Positions 1 through 11,400 of a stretch of 64,000 nt of DNA are shown here, in pieces; positions within the stretch are counted from its first letter, which is position 1; the number at the start of each line of letters is the position of its first letter. Source of the DNA: Cristatella mucedo (Eukaryota > Bryozoa > Phylactolaemata > Cristatellidae); contig WPIO01000102.1 of assembly GCA_009760855.2 (NCBI GenBank), forward strand, positions 1,118,001-1,182,000. The letters run 5' to 3'. The notes below the pieces were generated by a model, which saw only the letters and a program-made list of their open reading frames with translations, had not been told where the DNA came from and did no database searches. The translations under genes and the position numbers were made by a program.

Positions 1-474
1 GTTCAATTGGTAACTGGAATTACAATAGGCTGTTAGATAGCTAATGGCAATACAGTCCATAATTAAAGAAATTTCATATTTTTTTTGTTAGATATTTAAA
101 TATTCTGATATTGATTTGAATTAATTCTACAATAATCATTAATTATTAATTAATGGAAATTATGTTTTCATCTTGATGTTTATTGTTGTATAGTTAAATT
201 TTTAAGAATGCTAAATTGATTTGAAGTTTAGTGTTGTTTTGATTGAAAGTTGATGCAATTTGATAAATTATCACACTTGTTTCTTGCTTCTTTTTATTTT
301 TTTGTTATTCAAATTGACTTTGCTTGATTTATTTTAACAATGCTATAATTAAATATTTCTAAATAAAATAACTAAATACGATAGATATTTTTCTCGATTG
401 TAAATATTCCACTATAATTCATAAATATGTGCTAGCCTGCCATAAATCATTATTTGCAGTAAATTAGATTTGCA
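1..474. other. AT-rich spacer, no gene seen
   Basis: This stretch downstream of the alkD-like gene is very AT-rich, with stops in all frames. I see no RNA gene, repeat or terminator with a clear GC stem. It may be decayed DNA. Confidence 0.5.
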
Positions 475-1458
475 TTAATTTGTCTGTTTTCTAATTTCGT
501 GAATTTTTTTCTTGTAGGAATTATCCATCCTTTCCATTGCATAGCTAATTGTTGTTGCATGAAAATTTCTACATTGTAGTTGTAAAAATTGCATCAAAAT
601 ATCGATATTTTTCTTGCCAGTCTCTCTCAACATCCATCCTATTGCTTTATGAATTAGGTCTTCTGAATCTTTCATTAATAATATAGATATATCTATTGTA
701 GGCTGTAAGTTGCCATTTCTAATTAATGCCAAGGTAGAAACAATGGCCGCTCTTCTGTGCCAAATATTTTCCGATGCGGCCATATTTTTCAAAATATCAA
801 TTCCCACAACATTATTCACTATAGATTCGCCAACAATGTGATAACAACTACAGTCCACAAGATCCCAGTTGTTAATAAATTCTAAATTTTTTAGATATAT
901 TTTCATCGCCAAAGTTAGCAATGTTTTGTTTGTTTGAACAAGTTTTACCATTAGCAGCAAGGCTAGTGTTTTCTGTTCGTGAATGTAATGTTTTGAGTTA
1001 TTGCAATGTAATGCCAAATCGGCAAATGTTAAGTTTTTAGCATGATAAAATTTTGATTCTTTGTTGTTGTCGTCATCAGATGCTTGGCACTTAAAGTATT
1101 CTTCAATAATTCTCTTAGTGGATTGTATATTTTGTCTATCTTTCAATGTGTAAGACGCAGTTTCTTTTATTAATGGATAATTATCTGCAAAATCATACAA
1201 GTTTTGTCCAATAAAAATTGCATTGGCATTTAAATTATTGTACTCTATGTTGTGTTTTAATAAATTTTCAGCATCTGCTAGTGTGGCTCTGTGATAATAT
1301 TTTTGGACTATAGATCTTATTTTTGGAACTGGAACTCCAATAAAAATATCTTGACTTAAATCTAGCCATTTTTTTTTAAAAAACTTCATATTGGAGGCAC
1401 GATGTTGCGTGCTTGCCATAGAATAAAGCTCTCGCAGCATTTCGACCGCAACATTCAT
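475..1458 (-). CDS. DNA alkylation repair (AlkD-like HEAT-repeat) protein
   Basis: The protein (327 aa) resembles the AlkD family of HEAT-repeat DNA glycosylases, which remove cationic alkylated bases such as 3- and 7-alkylpurines. Family-like signatures are an N-terminal FIGVPVPKIRSI segment, INNWDLVD near residue 195, WHRRAAIVS near 235 and KAIGWMLRETGKK near 273. Family members are usually about 220-240 aa. The excess falls around residues 85-165, where a polar DDDNNKES tract suggests an in-frame insertion. The gene lies 47 bp downstream of valS on the same strand, so the two may be co-transcribed. The ATG at 1458 has no Shine-Dalgarno. The family call is good; activity on alkylated DNA is inferred. 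Confidence 0.8.
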   Translation of the reverse strand: MNVAVEMLRELYSMASTQHRASNMKFFKKKWLDLSQDIFIGVPVPKIRSIVQKYYHRATLADAENLLKHNIEYNNLNANAIFIGQNLYDFADNYPLIKETASYTLKDRQNIQSTKRIIEEYFKCQASDDDNNKESKFYHAKNLTFADLALHCNNSKHYIHEQKTLALLLMVKLVQTNKTLLTLAMKIYLKNLEFINNWDLVDCSCYHIVGESIVNNVVGIDILKNMAASENIWHRRAAIVSTLALIRNGNLQPTIDISILLMKDSEDLIHKAIGWMLRETGKKNIDILMQFLQLQCRNFHATTISYAMERMDNSYKKKIHEIRKQTN

Positions 1459-1505
1459 AAATAAATATTTAAAGTTGATTTGATGCTTATATCGTGCTTT
1501 GTTTT

Positions 1506-4500
1506 CTAGTTTTTGTTTCCATTCTCCAATATTTCGCCTTCGACTATATTATTTACTGCCCTGAAGTCCATTTCTATATCTTGCAGGCTTAAATCTGCCA
1601 TTCTTAAAACAGAAAGCTGCCATTCTGGCAATTCGGTTTTAATGGAGAGGTTTTTTTCTGATTTGTATTTGCGAACAAGACTCATTTCTTCTAGAAATTT
1701 ATTGCCAATTTCGTTTAATGCGTCTTTAGCTAAAGAATCTGAAGTAGATTTGATGCAATGTGACGATCTAATAATGTGATCAAAAAATTCCTTCATACTG
1801 CCTCTTTTGTGAATAGAAAATTGCTCAATATTGATGAGGTTTTCTTGGCTATCATCTATTATTAGTTGTTGTAAATTTAAAACATCTCTCAGATAAATCT
1901 CCTCCGTTGCAAAAGAAATAATCGGAGAAAGCATATGTAAAATGCCAACAAAAACATAATGAAGGGTTGTTATGGCGGATTGCTGCTTGACCATTTTATC
2001 GGACTTAGAAATGGATTCGTATTTTTTGCTTCTATATAAAAAAGCATCGCTACCATAGGCTCTGGCCTTGATAATCTCTAGATAATTATCACAAAAATCA
2101 TCCCAAAAAAATCTTTCCACCACTTCTCTTGCCTTGCAATATTCATAAGCATAAAAATGCTCCTGCATTTCTTGATACACGCTTAACAGGCGATTTAAGC
2201 ACCAAATATCCATAATCGAGGTGATGTTTTGCAGATCCAAATTGTGAATATTTGCCTTTTGAATTGTGTAAAATTTTCCAACATTTCTTAATTTTGCTAT
2301 CAAGCGCTCCCCATCTCTAAATTTTGTGGTATTGTAGGTCGTGTCGCATCCTAAGTTGGAAGTTGCGGTCCAGTAACGCACTACATCTGCACCTTTTTCC
2401 TCTATTAATGGTAGTGGGGTAACGATATTCCCCTTAGATTTGCTCATTTTTGTTTTGTCTTCAGCTAAACACCAGCCAGAAAGCATAACATTTTTCCATG
2501 GTATCGCCAATTCTGGCTGTATTGGGTATTTTAAATCTGTGGTTGATTTTTTCTCTGAATTATGCAGCAAGCCTTTTGCTATTGTGTAAAAGGTCCAGGT
2601 GCGAATAATCTCGTGAGCTTGGGGTCTTAAGTCCATGGGATAAATTTTGCTATATTTTGTTTGCATTATAGAATTTTTGGACTGCATATTTCCAGCTGCT
2701 CTATTTATAAGACCAGCGTTAATTTGAGGAGAAAGAGAGCTTGTAAACCAAGTGTCAAATACTAAATTATTCTTTTTTTGGAGTGAATTTTTATCTGATT
2801 TTTTGCAATCTGAATCGGTATTGTTGGATGAAATGATGCAATTTTGCTCTATGTCTGTTGATTTTATATTCTGTGAAGACAAAGGTTTCGACAGATTTGA
2901 TGTATTTTTTGCCGTCTCGAAATTTTTTATCTCTTGTGTTATATCTATTTCTATCTGGTGTTCTTGGGTGTTACTTTGAAGCACGTCATCGTTAGTGTCT
3001 TCTATAAAAGTTTTGTATTGTGGAATTGGTATGCCAAAAGATCTATTTCTCGATATAGTCCAATCTCTATTAATGCCGCCAATCCATTGTGTCAATCTTG
3101 ATCTCATGTTTTCTGGATGAAATTTGATCATTTGCGATAGTTTTTCTATTGCTTCAGTTGGCTTTTGATTGCCATTTTCGGTAACAATGATTGGCTCTGT
3201 AAGATTGATATTTATGGCATCTTTATGTAAAATCTCTACTGGCTTGCCAGATCTTTCACCGCACTTGACGGCGTGTTTATTTTTGCAGTGATGAATAATG
3301 AGCTCACTTTGCTTGAGTTTTTCTATAAGCTCTAATCTTATTTGTTGTACCTTTTTTTTATCTCCAATGGCTAGGACTGACTCGTCTTTCATAAATTGTG
3401 CATTATAGATATTGCTGTCTATTTTGCCAGATTCATCTATTATTATTCTTCTAGAGCTTGGGACATAAGGCATAAAATCAGATTCATCGGTTAAATTATT
3501 GCTACTTATGGTTGTGTCTTGTTCTTTATCTTGATTGTTGAGCAAAAAATCCTCTTGCCATAAATCTTGATTTTTTGTGAGAAATAGACCATGAGCTTGA
3601 TTGTTTTGGACTATAAATTCTTCTATCTCCAAACTCCAGTCCACATCTTGCCAATCTCCATATGTGCAGCACATAACCAATCCCGTTCCTTTTTCTTTTT
3701 TTACATTAAAAGATGGCACAAATGGCACTGCATAGTAATTTTTTGCCTCTGTATTTTCTGTTTGTGGTAGAGGCACTATGGCCCATTTTTTTTGATTATT
3801 TTGTAAAGAATTATCTCCACTTAAAATTGCAGATTGACATTCTATTTCTGTGGTATCACTGGTTGATATTTTATAATATTTCAAGCCCGCATTAGGGCTA
3901 AATGTTGTGCATTCAGATATGGTTGTAAGTGTTGTTGCCGCTGTGATATGTTCTGTAATGGTGTTAAATCTAATATCTTCTGGATGGTACATAACTGCCT
4001 TGCAGGCTGGCAAAAGCTCTGGTCTTGTTGTCATTACAACAACCTCGGATAGAGAATCTATTGATTTATTTTTATCCTTTTCTGGATTGTAAATTTTAAA
4101 TCTTAAATAACACTCGTCAGAGTCAATTTCTTTGTCTTCCAAATCTGCCTGAGCCAAAACAGTACGATCTTCCGTATCCCAATAAACTGGTGAATTATGA
4201 TTGATTTTGATGAGATTTTTTTCTAGTAAATCTCTATATGAATCATGTGCAATCTGTTGTACTTCTGGGTTTATTGTATCGTATTTTAGACTCCAATCGA
4301 AAGAAAAACCAATTGCCTTAAAAAGCTTTTCAAATTCCGCTTCAGACTCCTTTATAACTTCTAAGCATTTGGAATTAAAAATCTCTGCACCGGCCTCTCT
4401 TGCCCTAATATTGTGAATTTTTTCAACCAATCTTTCTGTTGGCAAGCCGTTGTTGTCAAATCCTATAGGGTAAAACACATCCTTACCCATCGTGCGTTGA

Positions 4501-4688
4501 AATCTTGCAATAAAATCCGCATGAGAGTAAGAAAAAATATGCCCCATATGCAGCGATCCGGAAATGGTTGGAGGAGGTGTATCTATGCTGTATGTTTCCT
4601 CTCGCGAGCTTTCTTTCCACTTGAATAAATTTGAATTAAACCAAAGATTTTTTATGATTGAGGCAAGGGTATTTTCAGAAGCTGACAT
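1506..4688 (-). CDS. valS: Valyl-tRNA synthetase
   Basis: This class I enzyme (1060 aa) charges tRNA-Val. The HIGH motif is HMGH at residues 47-50 within PPPTISGSLHMGH, and the KMSKS loop is intact near residue 746 (KTKMSKSKGN). The PPPTISG and NGLPTERLVEK wording resembles the archaeal-type ValRS known from Rickettsia more than the usual bacterial type. Two low-complexity polar stretches break the conserved body: a smaller one near residues 385-410 and a larger one near 557-635, rich in Asn, Ser, Gln and Lys, between GIPIPQYK and VFDTWFTSS. The reading frame runs through both. The ATG at 4688 has no Shine-Dalgarno. The plus-strand ORFs inside it are shadows. Confidence 0.96.
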   Translation of the reverse strand: MSASENTLASIIKNLWFNSNLFKWKESSREETYSIDTPPPTISGSLHMGHIFSYSHADFIARFQRTMGKDVFYPIGFDNNGLPTERLVEKIHNIRAREAGAEIFNSKCLEVIKESEAEFEKLFKAIGFSFDWSLKYDTINPEVQQIAHDSYRDLLEKNLIKINHNSPVYWDTEDRTVLAQADLEDKEIDSDECYLRFKIYNPEKDKNKSIDSLSEVVVMTTRPELLPACKAVMYHPEDIRFNTITEHITAATTLTTISECTTFSPNAGLKYYKISTSDTTEIECQSAILSGDNSLQNNQKKWAIVPLPQTENTEAKNYYAVPFVPSFNVKKEKGTGLVMCCTYGDWQDVDWSLEIEEFIVQNNQAHGLFLTKNQDLWQEDFLLNNQDKEQDTTISSNNLTDESDFMPYVPSSRRIIIDESGKIDSNIYNAQFMKDESVLAIGDKKKVQQIRLELIEKLKQSELIIHHCKNKHAVKCGERSGKPVEILHKDAININLTEPIIVTENGNQKPTEAIEKLSQMIKFHPENMRSRLTQWIGGINRDWTISRNRSFGIPIPQYKTFIEDTNDDVLQSNTQEHQIEIDITQEIKNFETAKNTSNLSKPLSSQNIKSTDIEQNCIISSNNTDSDCKKSDKNSLQKKNNLVFDTWFTSSLSPQINAGLINRAAGNMQSKNSIMQTKYSKIYPMDLRPQAHEIIRTWTFYTIAKGLLHNSEKKSTTDLKYPIQPELAIPWKNVMLSGWCLAEDKTKMSKSKGNIVTPLPLIEEKGADVVRYWTATSNLGCDTTYNTTKFRDGERLIAKLRNVGKFYTIQKANIHNLDLQNITSIMDIWCLNRLLSVYQEMQEHFYAYEYCKAREVVERFFWDDFCDNYLEIIKARAYGSDAFLYRSKKYESISKSDKMVKQQSAITTLHYVFVGILHMLSPIISFATEEIYLRDVLNLQQLIIDDSQENLINIEQFSIHKRGSMKEFFDHIIRSSHCIKSTSDSLAKDALNEIGNKFLEEMSLVRKYKSEKNLSIKTELPEWQLSVLRMADLSLQDIEMDFRAVNNIVEGEILENGNKN

Positions 4689-5106
4689 CGGCTATAATTT
4701 AGATAGTTTATTGCAAATAAAGTTGTTAACTTGCTGTAAAGTGTATAACTTAAAATCAAGAAAATTATTGTATTTTTTGCACTAATGATAGAATTTTTGG
4801 ATAAAAAATATTGACCGATATGTATTTATTGCAAATTTGGCAGTAAATTGTGTGCTTCAGTTCTTAATGGACAGAGATGATGATGTAACCAGTGATTGTT
4901 TTTAATTTTGGTTTTTTTAAAAACCAACACACTTTTTAAGATATATAAAAACATATTATAAAAAACATAATTATAGAAAAAATACAACCTAAAACAAAAA
5001 AATTCTCCCCATTGTTGATTTATCTTGCAAAATATTTCTATAACTTCAGTTCAGATTATTGTGTTGTGTATTTATCGCTTGATAATTCTTAGGTTATTTG
5101 TTTATT
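4689..5106. promoter_or_regulatory. Divergent intergenic region between valS and the TPR gene
   Basis: About 420 bp of AT-rich DNA separate two divergent genes, so promoters for both should lie here. I could not assign a convincing -35/-10 pair. No operator repeat or riboswitch is visible. Confidence 0.4.
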
Positions 5107-6285
5107 ATGAAGAGATTTATTTTCATTACAACACTTATAGTTGTATCATTTGCTTTTGGGATTTTTGTTGGCTCGAGATCTGTTTCTGCTGCAATTTTCG
5201 ATCGCAATTTAGATGGATACATTACAACTCAAAAGAGCTCGGTTCAATCTGCAGAAGAAAGTTTGCGTGCACTAATGAATACATCCGAAAGGCCAAAACA
5301 AATACATTTTGCTCAAGATGTACGCGAAGATCTTGCTGAATCTGCTATTTTTCGCAGTCAGGAAAGTGCAGATGACTTGTATAGTATAGATCAAATTGTG
5401 GATAATTATCGCTATCCAAAAAAATATGAAGAGCCTCAGGTTAAAAAAAGTAAAGCAAAAGTAAGGGTAGTTAATAATACTTCAGAGGAATCTGTGGCAA
5501 ATTTAGATTCCTCTGCAACCTTAAATTTAAATCCGGCTAAAGCAAAATCTCCAATAAATGTAAAAATATATCAGGAGCCAGAGGTGAGAAGTCACGGTCA
5601 GGAAAGGGAGGCTTACGAGTTTTTGCATTCTGGAAATCCGGAGGCTGCAATTGCAATTTATAAGCGATTGATGCTTGGCAAGAAATATGATAGAGATGTA
5701 TTTTTTGGCCTGGGCACTGCCTATCAACTTGCTGGTCAGCCGATTGAAGCAATGAAAATGTATAAGATGATTTTGCATCGCAACGCACGAGATGTTGATG
5801 CCATAAATAATGCAATTGCAATTTTAAGCGAATCTCAAGGATTATCTGCCATTGATAGCATAAAAAGTCTTGATATTTTGATAGGCAATAGCCCTATGCT
5901 TGCAGCACAAATAGGCACTATTTATAGCAGTAAAGGACTGCACGATCAAGCTGTAAAATATCTTAAGATGGCAGTAGATGAAGACCAAGCAAATCCGCTA
6001 TATTCTTACAATTTAGCCGTTACTTATGAGAGCTCTGGCGATGTGATTGCTGCTTTGGAGCAATATGAGCTGGCATTAAAAAAGTCACAGAATAGTCCAA
6101 AGATACTTTTGGATGTTGGTGCAGTAGCTAAAAGAATAGCAATTTTGACCACAGCAATGGAGGCAGTTGAAGAGAAGATATCTACTCCAGAAAAGCAAAA
6201 TGAAAAATCACAAGATGGTAAAAAAAAGGCTACAGAAGTTAAAAAAGAGGCAAAAAAACATAGTCTAAAAAATCTCCTGATTTAA
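5107..6285 (+). CDS. Membrane-anchored tetratricopeptide-repeat protein
   Basis: I do not recognise a specific orthologue. The protein starts with Lys-Arg and one hydrophobic segment (about residues 3-22, FIFITTLIVVSFAFGIFVG), a signal anchor or signal peptide. A charged linker follows, and then TPR-like helix pairs from about residue 170 (GNPEAAIAIYKRL, GQPIEAMKMYKMIL, GLHDQAVKYLKMAVDE, GDVIAALEQYELALKK). The last 35 residues are Lys/Glu rich. It probably acts as a periplasmic or envelope scaffold. The ATG at 5107 is preferred to an upstream TTG at 5098 because it puts Lys-Arg directly before the hydrophobic stretch. Confidence 0.75.
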   Translation: MKRFIFITTLIVVSFAFGIFVGSRSVSAAIFDRNLDGYITTQKSSVQSAEESLRALMNTSERPKQIHFAQDVREDLAESAIFRSQESADDLYSIDQIVDNYRYPKKYEEPQVKKSKAKVRVVNNTSEESVANLDSSATLNLNPAKAKSPINVKIYQEPEVRSHGQEREAYEFLHSGNPEAAIAIYKRLMLGKKYDRDVFFGLGTAYQLAGQPIEAMKMYKMILHRNARDVDAINNAIAILSESQGLSAIDSIKSLDILIGNSPMLAAQIGTIYSSKGLHDQAVKYLKMAVDEDQANPLYSYNLAVTYESSGDVIAALEQYELALKKSQNSPKILLDVGAVAKRIAILTTAMEAVEEKISTPEKQNEKSQDGKKKATEVKKEAKKHSLKNLLI

Positions 6286-6945
6286 GCCATAAATGGTCAC
6301 AAAATGTCAGCTATTATGATATATTTATCTGGCTGCTATTGCTTTGGTGCGGATTGTTGCAAATAGAATTTTTTGCAAGACGAAAATTATATCGCAATCT
6401 AAAGTAAGAAATTGCCGCTAAATCTTTGTTTTTGTAGTTTTGTTCTTATTAGTTATGTCGATTGCACTTTTTTGCCCAATTTGATAGCAACTTGAAGGCC
6501 GTGTTAATTTTTTGGATATTTATTTATTTCGAATAATTTTCTGTAAATTAAATATCATAGCGATTATTGTGCCGTTTGGTGGCCAAAAAATAACTGCAGT
6601 AATTGTGCAGTTAGCTTAAATGGATGGCTTGCCTTGCATCAATCTCCCTCCAAAAAATGCAAACCATTACACTGTCGCTATTTTGTTAATGTATTTTTTT
6701 GCATATTGTGTTAATTTTTAAGAAGGCATCTTTTTTGTTGCGCTGTTTAAATAATTTTGCGGCGATTGTTTAAAAAAGCATAACAGCTCTCTTAACTTAC
6801 ATCATTGTATGTTTTTATTTTAGTTTTTGGTGGATTTTTATCGCACTAAAAATAGGTAAGTTTTTGATTGCCGAATTGCTTGTAAAATTAATAATATTTC
6901 TGTGTTTTTTTGGTTTTTATCCTATAGATCTTAGTAATTACTTTA
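6286..6945. other. Spacer without a recognisable gene
   Basis: This 660 bp AT-rich spacer separates the TPR gene from the permease gene. No ORF of note, no tRNA-like T-loop and no strong hairpin was seen. Confidence 0.5.
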
Positions 6946-8160
6946 ATGAATAACAAGCATCGGGGTTTTTGGACAGCCCTTTCCTACAATTTGGGCGCAA
7001 TGATCTGCATGCCAGCCATTATGATTGGTCATATTTTTTATCAAAAAAGCGGCATTATTGGTGCAATTGGCGCCATGATCATTGGCTACTTGGGGCTTTT
7101 TATTCTTAGCTTGTTGCCAATAGAAATGGGTATCAGATCCAGAAGTGGCATTAACGCCATAGGGGCAAATTATTTAACGCCCTATCTACACAAGATAGTT
7201 TGTGCTGTTTTTATTATAATTTCCATGAGTTGGTTTGGTGTGCAGCTGGGAGTTATGGCGCTTGCGGCTAGGGAATTTTTTGCCAATTTTTTTGATATAA
7301 ATCAGGTTTATTTTGCATTAATAATCGGTATTTTAATTGTTTGGATGGTTCATAGGGGAGTTGCGGCTATTTCTTTATTTGCAGACTTCATGACTCCGGT
7401 GATGTTGGTGGTTATTGTATTGGCAGTTTCGGCTGCATATAATGCGCACTCAGAACCTATAATTTGGCAGAGTGGGAAAATTGCAACAATTGATGTTTTT
7501 AGCATTATTGCCTCTTGCTTATCCGGAGTTATGAACATGCCAAACTATTTGCAATTTGCAAAAAACGAAAGAGATGCCAAGTTAGCTTCTTTTATTACTT
7601 ATGTTGTAGGGGCAGTGTTGGTTGGCAGCGTTGGTGCTTTTTTGGCAATTTTAAATCCAGAGTCGGATTTGGTTGCGGCTTTGGTAAAAAACAAGGGCTG
7701 TATGTGGCAGTTTTGGGCTGCATTTTTTGTTGTGATTGCAGGCTGGACAACCAGCAATGCTAATCTTTACGATGCTGGATTGGCTCTGAAGCAGATTTTG
7801 CCATCGATTAAAAAAAATTATTCCGTTTTGATTGCTGGTTTTTTTGGCGTTGTGCTTGGAGCTTTGCGTCTTAACGAGCATTTTGTGATTTTCTTACAAT
7901 TTATAGGATTTATGATTGGGCCATTTGCCGTGGTATTGATGGTCAATTTTTTTCAGGATGGAAGAAAGGTTTTGGAAAGCTCAATTGTGAGGAAACAACT
8001 CAATTCCATGGCAGTTATTTGCGGCTCTGCTTTTGGGTGGTGTGCTTTTTTTAAGATAATGCCCTCTAGTGGAGTGCCAATTTTTGATGCCTGTGCCATA
8101 TCTTTAATGGTTTTGATTACTTGCAATGTAAGCTTTGCATTTAAAAAATTGCCATTATAA
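6946..8160 (+). CDS. NCS1/CodB-like nucleobase permease
   Basis: This is an integral membrane protein (404 aa) with about twelve hydrophobic segments along its whole length. The start (FWTALSYNLGAMICMPAIMIGH) and the segment WTTSNANLYDAGLAL match the cytosine/purine permease (NCS1) pattern of a broken first helix and a later TSNANLY-type motif. Such carriers import nucleobases or related compounds with H+ or Na+, which would suit a symbiont salvaging host nucleobases. The substrate cannot be read from the sequence. It stands alone, with spacers on both sides. The ATG at 6946 has no Shine-Dalgarno. Confidence 0.8.
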   Translation: MNNKHRGFWTALSYNLGAMICMPAIMIGHIFYQKSGIIGAIGAMIIGYLGLFILSLLPIEMGIRSRSGINAIGANYLTPYLHKIVCAVFIIISMSWFGVQLGVMALAAREFFANFFDINQVYFALIIGILIVWMVHRGVAAISLFADFMTPVMLVVIVLAVSAAYNAHSEPIIWQSGKIATIDVFSIIASCLSGVMNMPNYLQFAKNERDAKLASFITYVVGAVLVGSVGAFLAILNPESDLVAALVKNKGCMWQFWAAFFVVIAGWTTSNANLYDAGLALKQILPSIKKNYSVLIAGFFGVVLGALRLNEHFVIFLQFIGFMIGPFAVVLMVNFFQDGRKVLESSIVRKQLNSMAVICGSAFGWCAFFKIMPSSGVPIFDACAISLMVLITCNVSFAFKKLPL

Positions 8161-8424
8161 AAATAAATTCATATATATTAGATCAATACTGCTGCCGAAT
8201 TTCTTCTGGAAATACTTAACCGTAAAGCAATAAACTCTCCAAATAAAAACTGACTTCATGGATACTTTGGCTGCTTCTCTGTTAAAAAAATTGTTGCCTT
8301 ACGCGATGGCTAAGTACTTTATAATTTTGATGTTTTGACATTATTGCCATTTAAGAAAATCCATACAATCCAGACAATATAATCAGATTTTTAATTTTTT
8401 TCTGGTATTGATGGCAAAAGCAAT

Positions 8425-11400
8425 TTAATTGGGATGCAATAAAAGGGCAGTGCTTTTTACAATCAGAGCTGCATCTTGTTCGTTTATCATGCTCCATTGT
8501 TTAATTTTTATCTCCTCAAAATAGGCAGCCAAGGTTATGCCTTTTGGATCTTTTTGGCACTCTGATACAATTTCGTCTATTGCTTTAATTTGGCCGATAG
8601 ATGCAATTTGTACTATGGTATAAGGCTTATTATATAATGTAAAATAAGGGTAAATTGCCGCTATCGGCATATTTTTCTGTTCTGGTATTTTTTGCTCCTC
8701 TTGTATCGGAATATCTTCCAAACCTCCAAATGAAATAGGGGCAAAGCCCGAATCATATTGATCATTTTCCTTTGACCTAACTGGTTTTAAATCAAATTTT
8801 ACCTTACCAGAAAAAAAATCTTGCGGCGCGGCAATGTCCATTACAATCATTCTTGTTCCGGCTTCGAGATCCTTTTTACCAGATATTTTTACAACCATCA
8901 GTTGTCCAATTTCAAATTTTTCTCTGTGAGAAGTTATTATCTCGTCCTTAAAAACCATTACCTCAAATAGTCCTGTAAGATCTAAAAGATGTAAGAATGC
9001 AAAGCGATTATTTTTGCCAAAGCGCTGTTTTACTCGTACCACAACTCCAGCCATTATAATATCAATACTCTTTTTTTCTGGTAAAATATTGTCCAATGTA
9101 TCTGCCGTGGTCATGTTTAATTTGCCAATCTGCTCGGCGTATTCATCCAATGGGTGAGAGGCCAAATATAGCCCTATGGCGTCAAATTCCATTAGTCGCT
9201 TTTCCGCTGACGTAAAGTCTTCCTTTGTATCGATTAATGATGGTTTTTTTGGTGCAAATAGTAGGTCATCAAACAAAGAGGCCTGCGATGATTCTTCCGG
9301 AGATTTTCTGCCGTCGCTGGCATATTTAGTAATAATTTCTATGGAGTCTAAAAGTTGTTTTCTGTTTTGATGCAATGAATCAAAACAGCCAGATTTTATC
9401 ATGCTTTCCGTTTGTTTTTTATTTGCCAATTTACCACATCTTTCGGCAAAATCAAATATATCTAAAAATGGACCGCCATCTTTTCTGATTATCGCAATGG
9501 TTTTGCTGGCTTCCAAACCAACAGATTTTAGCGCACCAAGGCCATATAAAATTGATTGATCGACGTTGTTAATTGTAAACTTACCCGCAGATTTATTGAT
9601 ATCAGGAAGTGTTATTTTTATTTTATTGGCACGAATGTCGTTAATCGTTTCACTCAATTTATCTGTATTGTGAATATCAGCATTTAGAATTGCTACATAA
9701 AACTCTAGCTTAAAGTGTGCCTTTAGATAGGCAGTCTGGTACGATATTATGCTATAGGCCATGGCATGTGATTTGTTAAAGCCGTAACCAGCAAATTTTG
9801 CAACTGTTTCAAAAATTTCCTCCGCCAGCTTCGGTTCGACGTTGTTTTTTTTGGCGCCCTCAACAAAAATTGATCGTTGTTGATCCATTTCTGCGGGAAC
9901 TTTTTTACCCATAGCTCTTCTTAGTAAGTCTGCCCCACCCAAAGAATAACCAGAAAGAACTTGAGCTATTTGCATTACTTGTTCTTGATATACTATAATT
10001 CCATAGGTTTCTTTTAAAGTATGAGCAATGCTTTTATGGTAGTAGGTTATTTCTTCTTGGCCGTTTTTTCTTTTTATAAAACTTGGAATATTGCTCATTG
10101 GGCCCGGTCTGTTTAAAGAAGTTATGGCAACTATTTCTTCAATGCAGTCAACTTTTATTTGATGCATTGTTTCGCGGGGAATGGCGCTATCTAGTTGAAA
10201 TATTCCTTTCGTATTAAGACTTCTTAACAACTTAAAAGTTTCTTCATCGTGTAGATTTATATCATCAATATCTATTTTTTGCTGACTATTTTCTTCCACC
10301 AGCTGCACAGCTTCTTGAATAATTGAGAGAGTTTTAAGGCCTAAAAAGTCAAATTTTACCAGTCCAATTTTTTCAACATTTTTCATATTCATTGCCACAA
10401 CTGGAATATTGGAATTTTGATCCTTGTGAACTGGAACCAATTCTAGCAGAGATTTACTTGCAATAACAACTCCTGCAGCGTGAGTTGATGTGTGTCGATT
10501 TGCACCCTCTAATATCATGGCTACATCAACAAGCTGCTGCATTTCCTCATCTTCTATAATTGCAATTCTTAACTGAGGATCCATTTCTATGGCCTTAGCA
10601 AGAGTTATTGGCTCTGACGGATTAAAAGGAATTAGCTTGCAAATTTCGTCTACTTTGGCGTAGGGTAGATGCATGACGCGACCTACGTCCTTCAGAACAA
10701 CTTTGGCGCTAAGAGTACCAAATGTCATGATGCTGGCAACTCTGTTTTCTCCGTATTTTTGCTTTACATACTCTATTACCTCTTCCCTTCTGGTTTGACA
10801 GAAGTCGATATCAAAATCTGGCATTGATACTCTTTCTGGGTTGAGAAATCTTTCAAAAATCAACCCATATTTAATTGGGTCAACGTTCGTGATATCAACG
10901 CACCAGGCAATTATCGAACCTGCCCCAGAGCCCCTTCCTGGGCCCACTGGAATGTTATTTGATTTGGCCCATTTGATAAAATCCGATACAATTAGAAAAT
11001 ATCCCGCAAAACCCATTTGCTTTAAAATTCCCATTTCATATTCCATTCTAGCGCGATATGTATCTTGCAATTCTGGAGCAATGTTTTTTAATCTCAATTC
11101 CAAGCCATTTTTTGCAGAAATATTAAGGCATTCATTCTCGTCCTCCGCGAAAGAAGGTAGCATAGGCTTGTTTTCTGTTAGTAAAAAAGAGCAGCGCTTG
11201 GCTATTTCAACAGTATTTGCTATGGCCTCTGGAATGTCGCTGAAAAGTTCTGACATTTCCGCGGGACTTTTGAGGTAATATTCTGCGTTTAGCCGCCATC
11301 TATCGTTTTCATTTATATATCTTCCATCTTGTATGCATGTCATTGCATCATAAGCAAAAAACTCATCTTTTTCCATAAAATGCACATCGTTTGTTGCAAC

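Noticed and set aside
1513-4785. Several plus-strand ORFs of 60-88 codons opposite valS
   Set aside because: They are antisense shadows of a strongly conserved gene, with no start context and no protein-like composition of their own.
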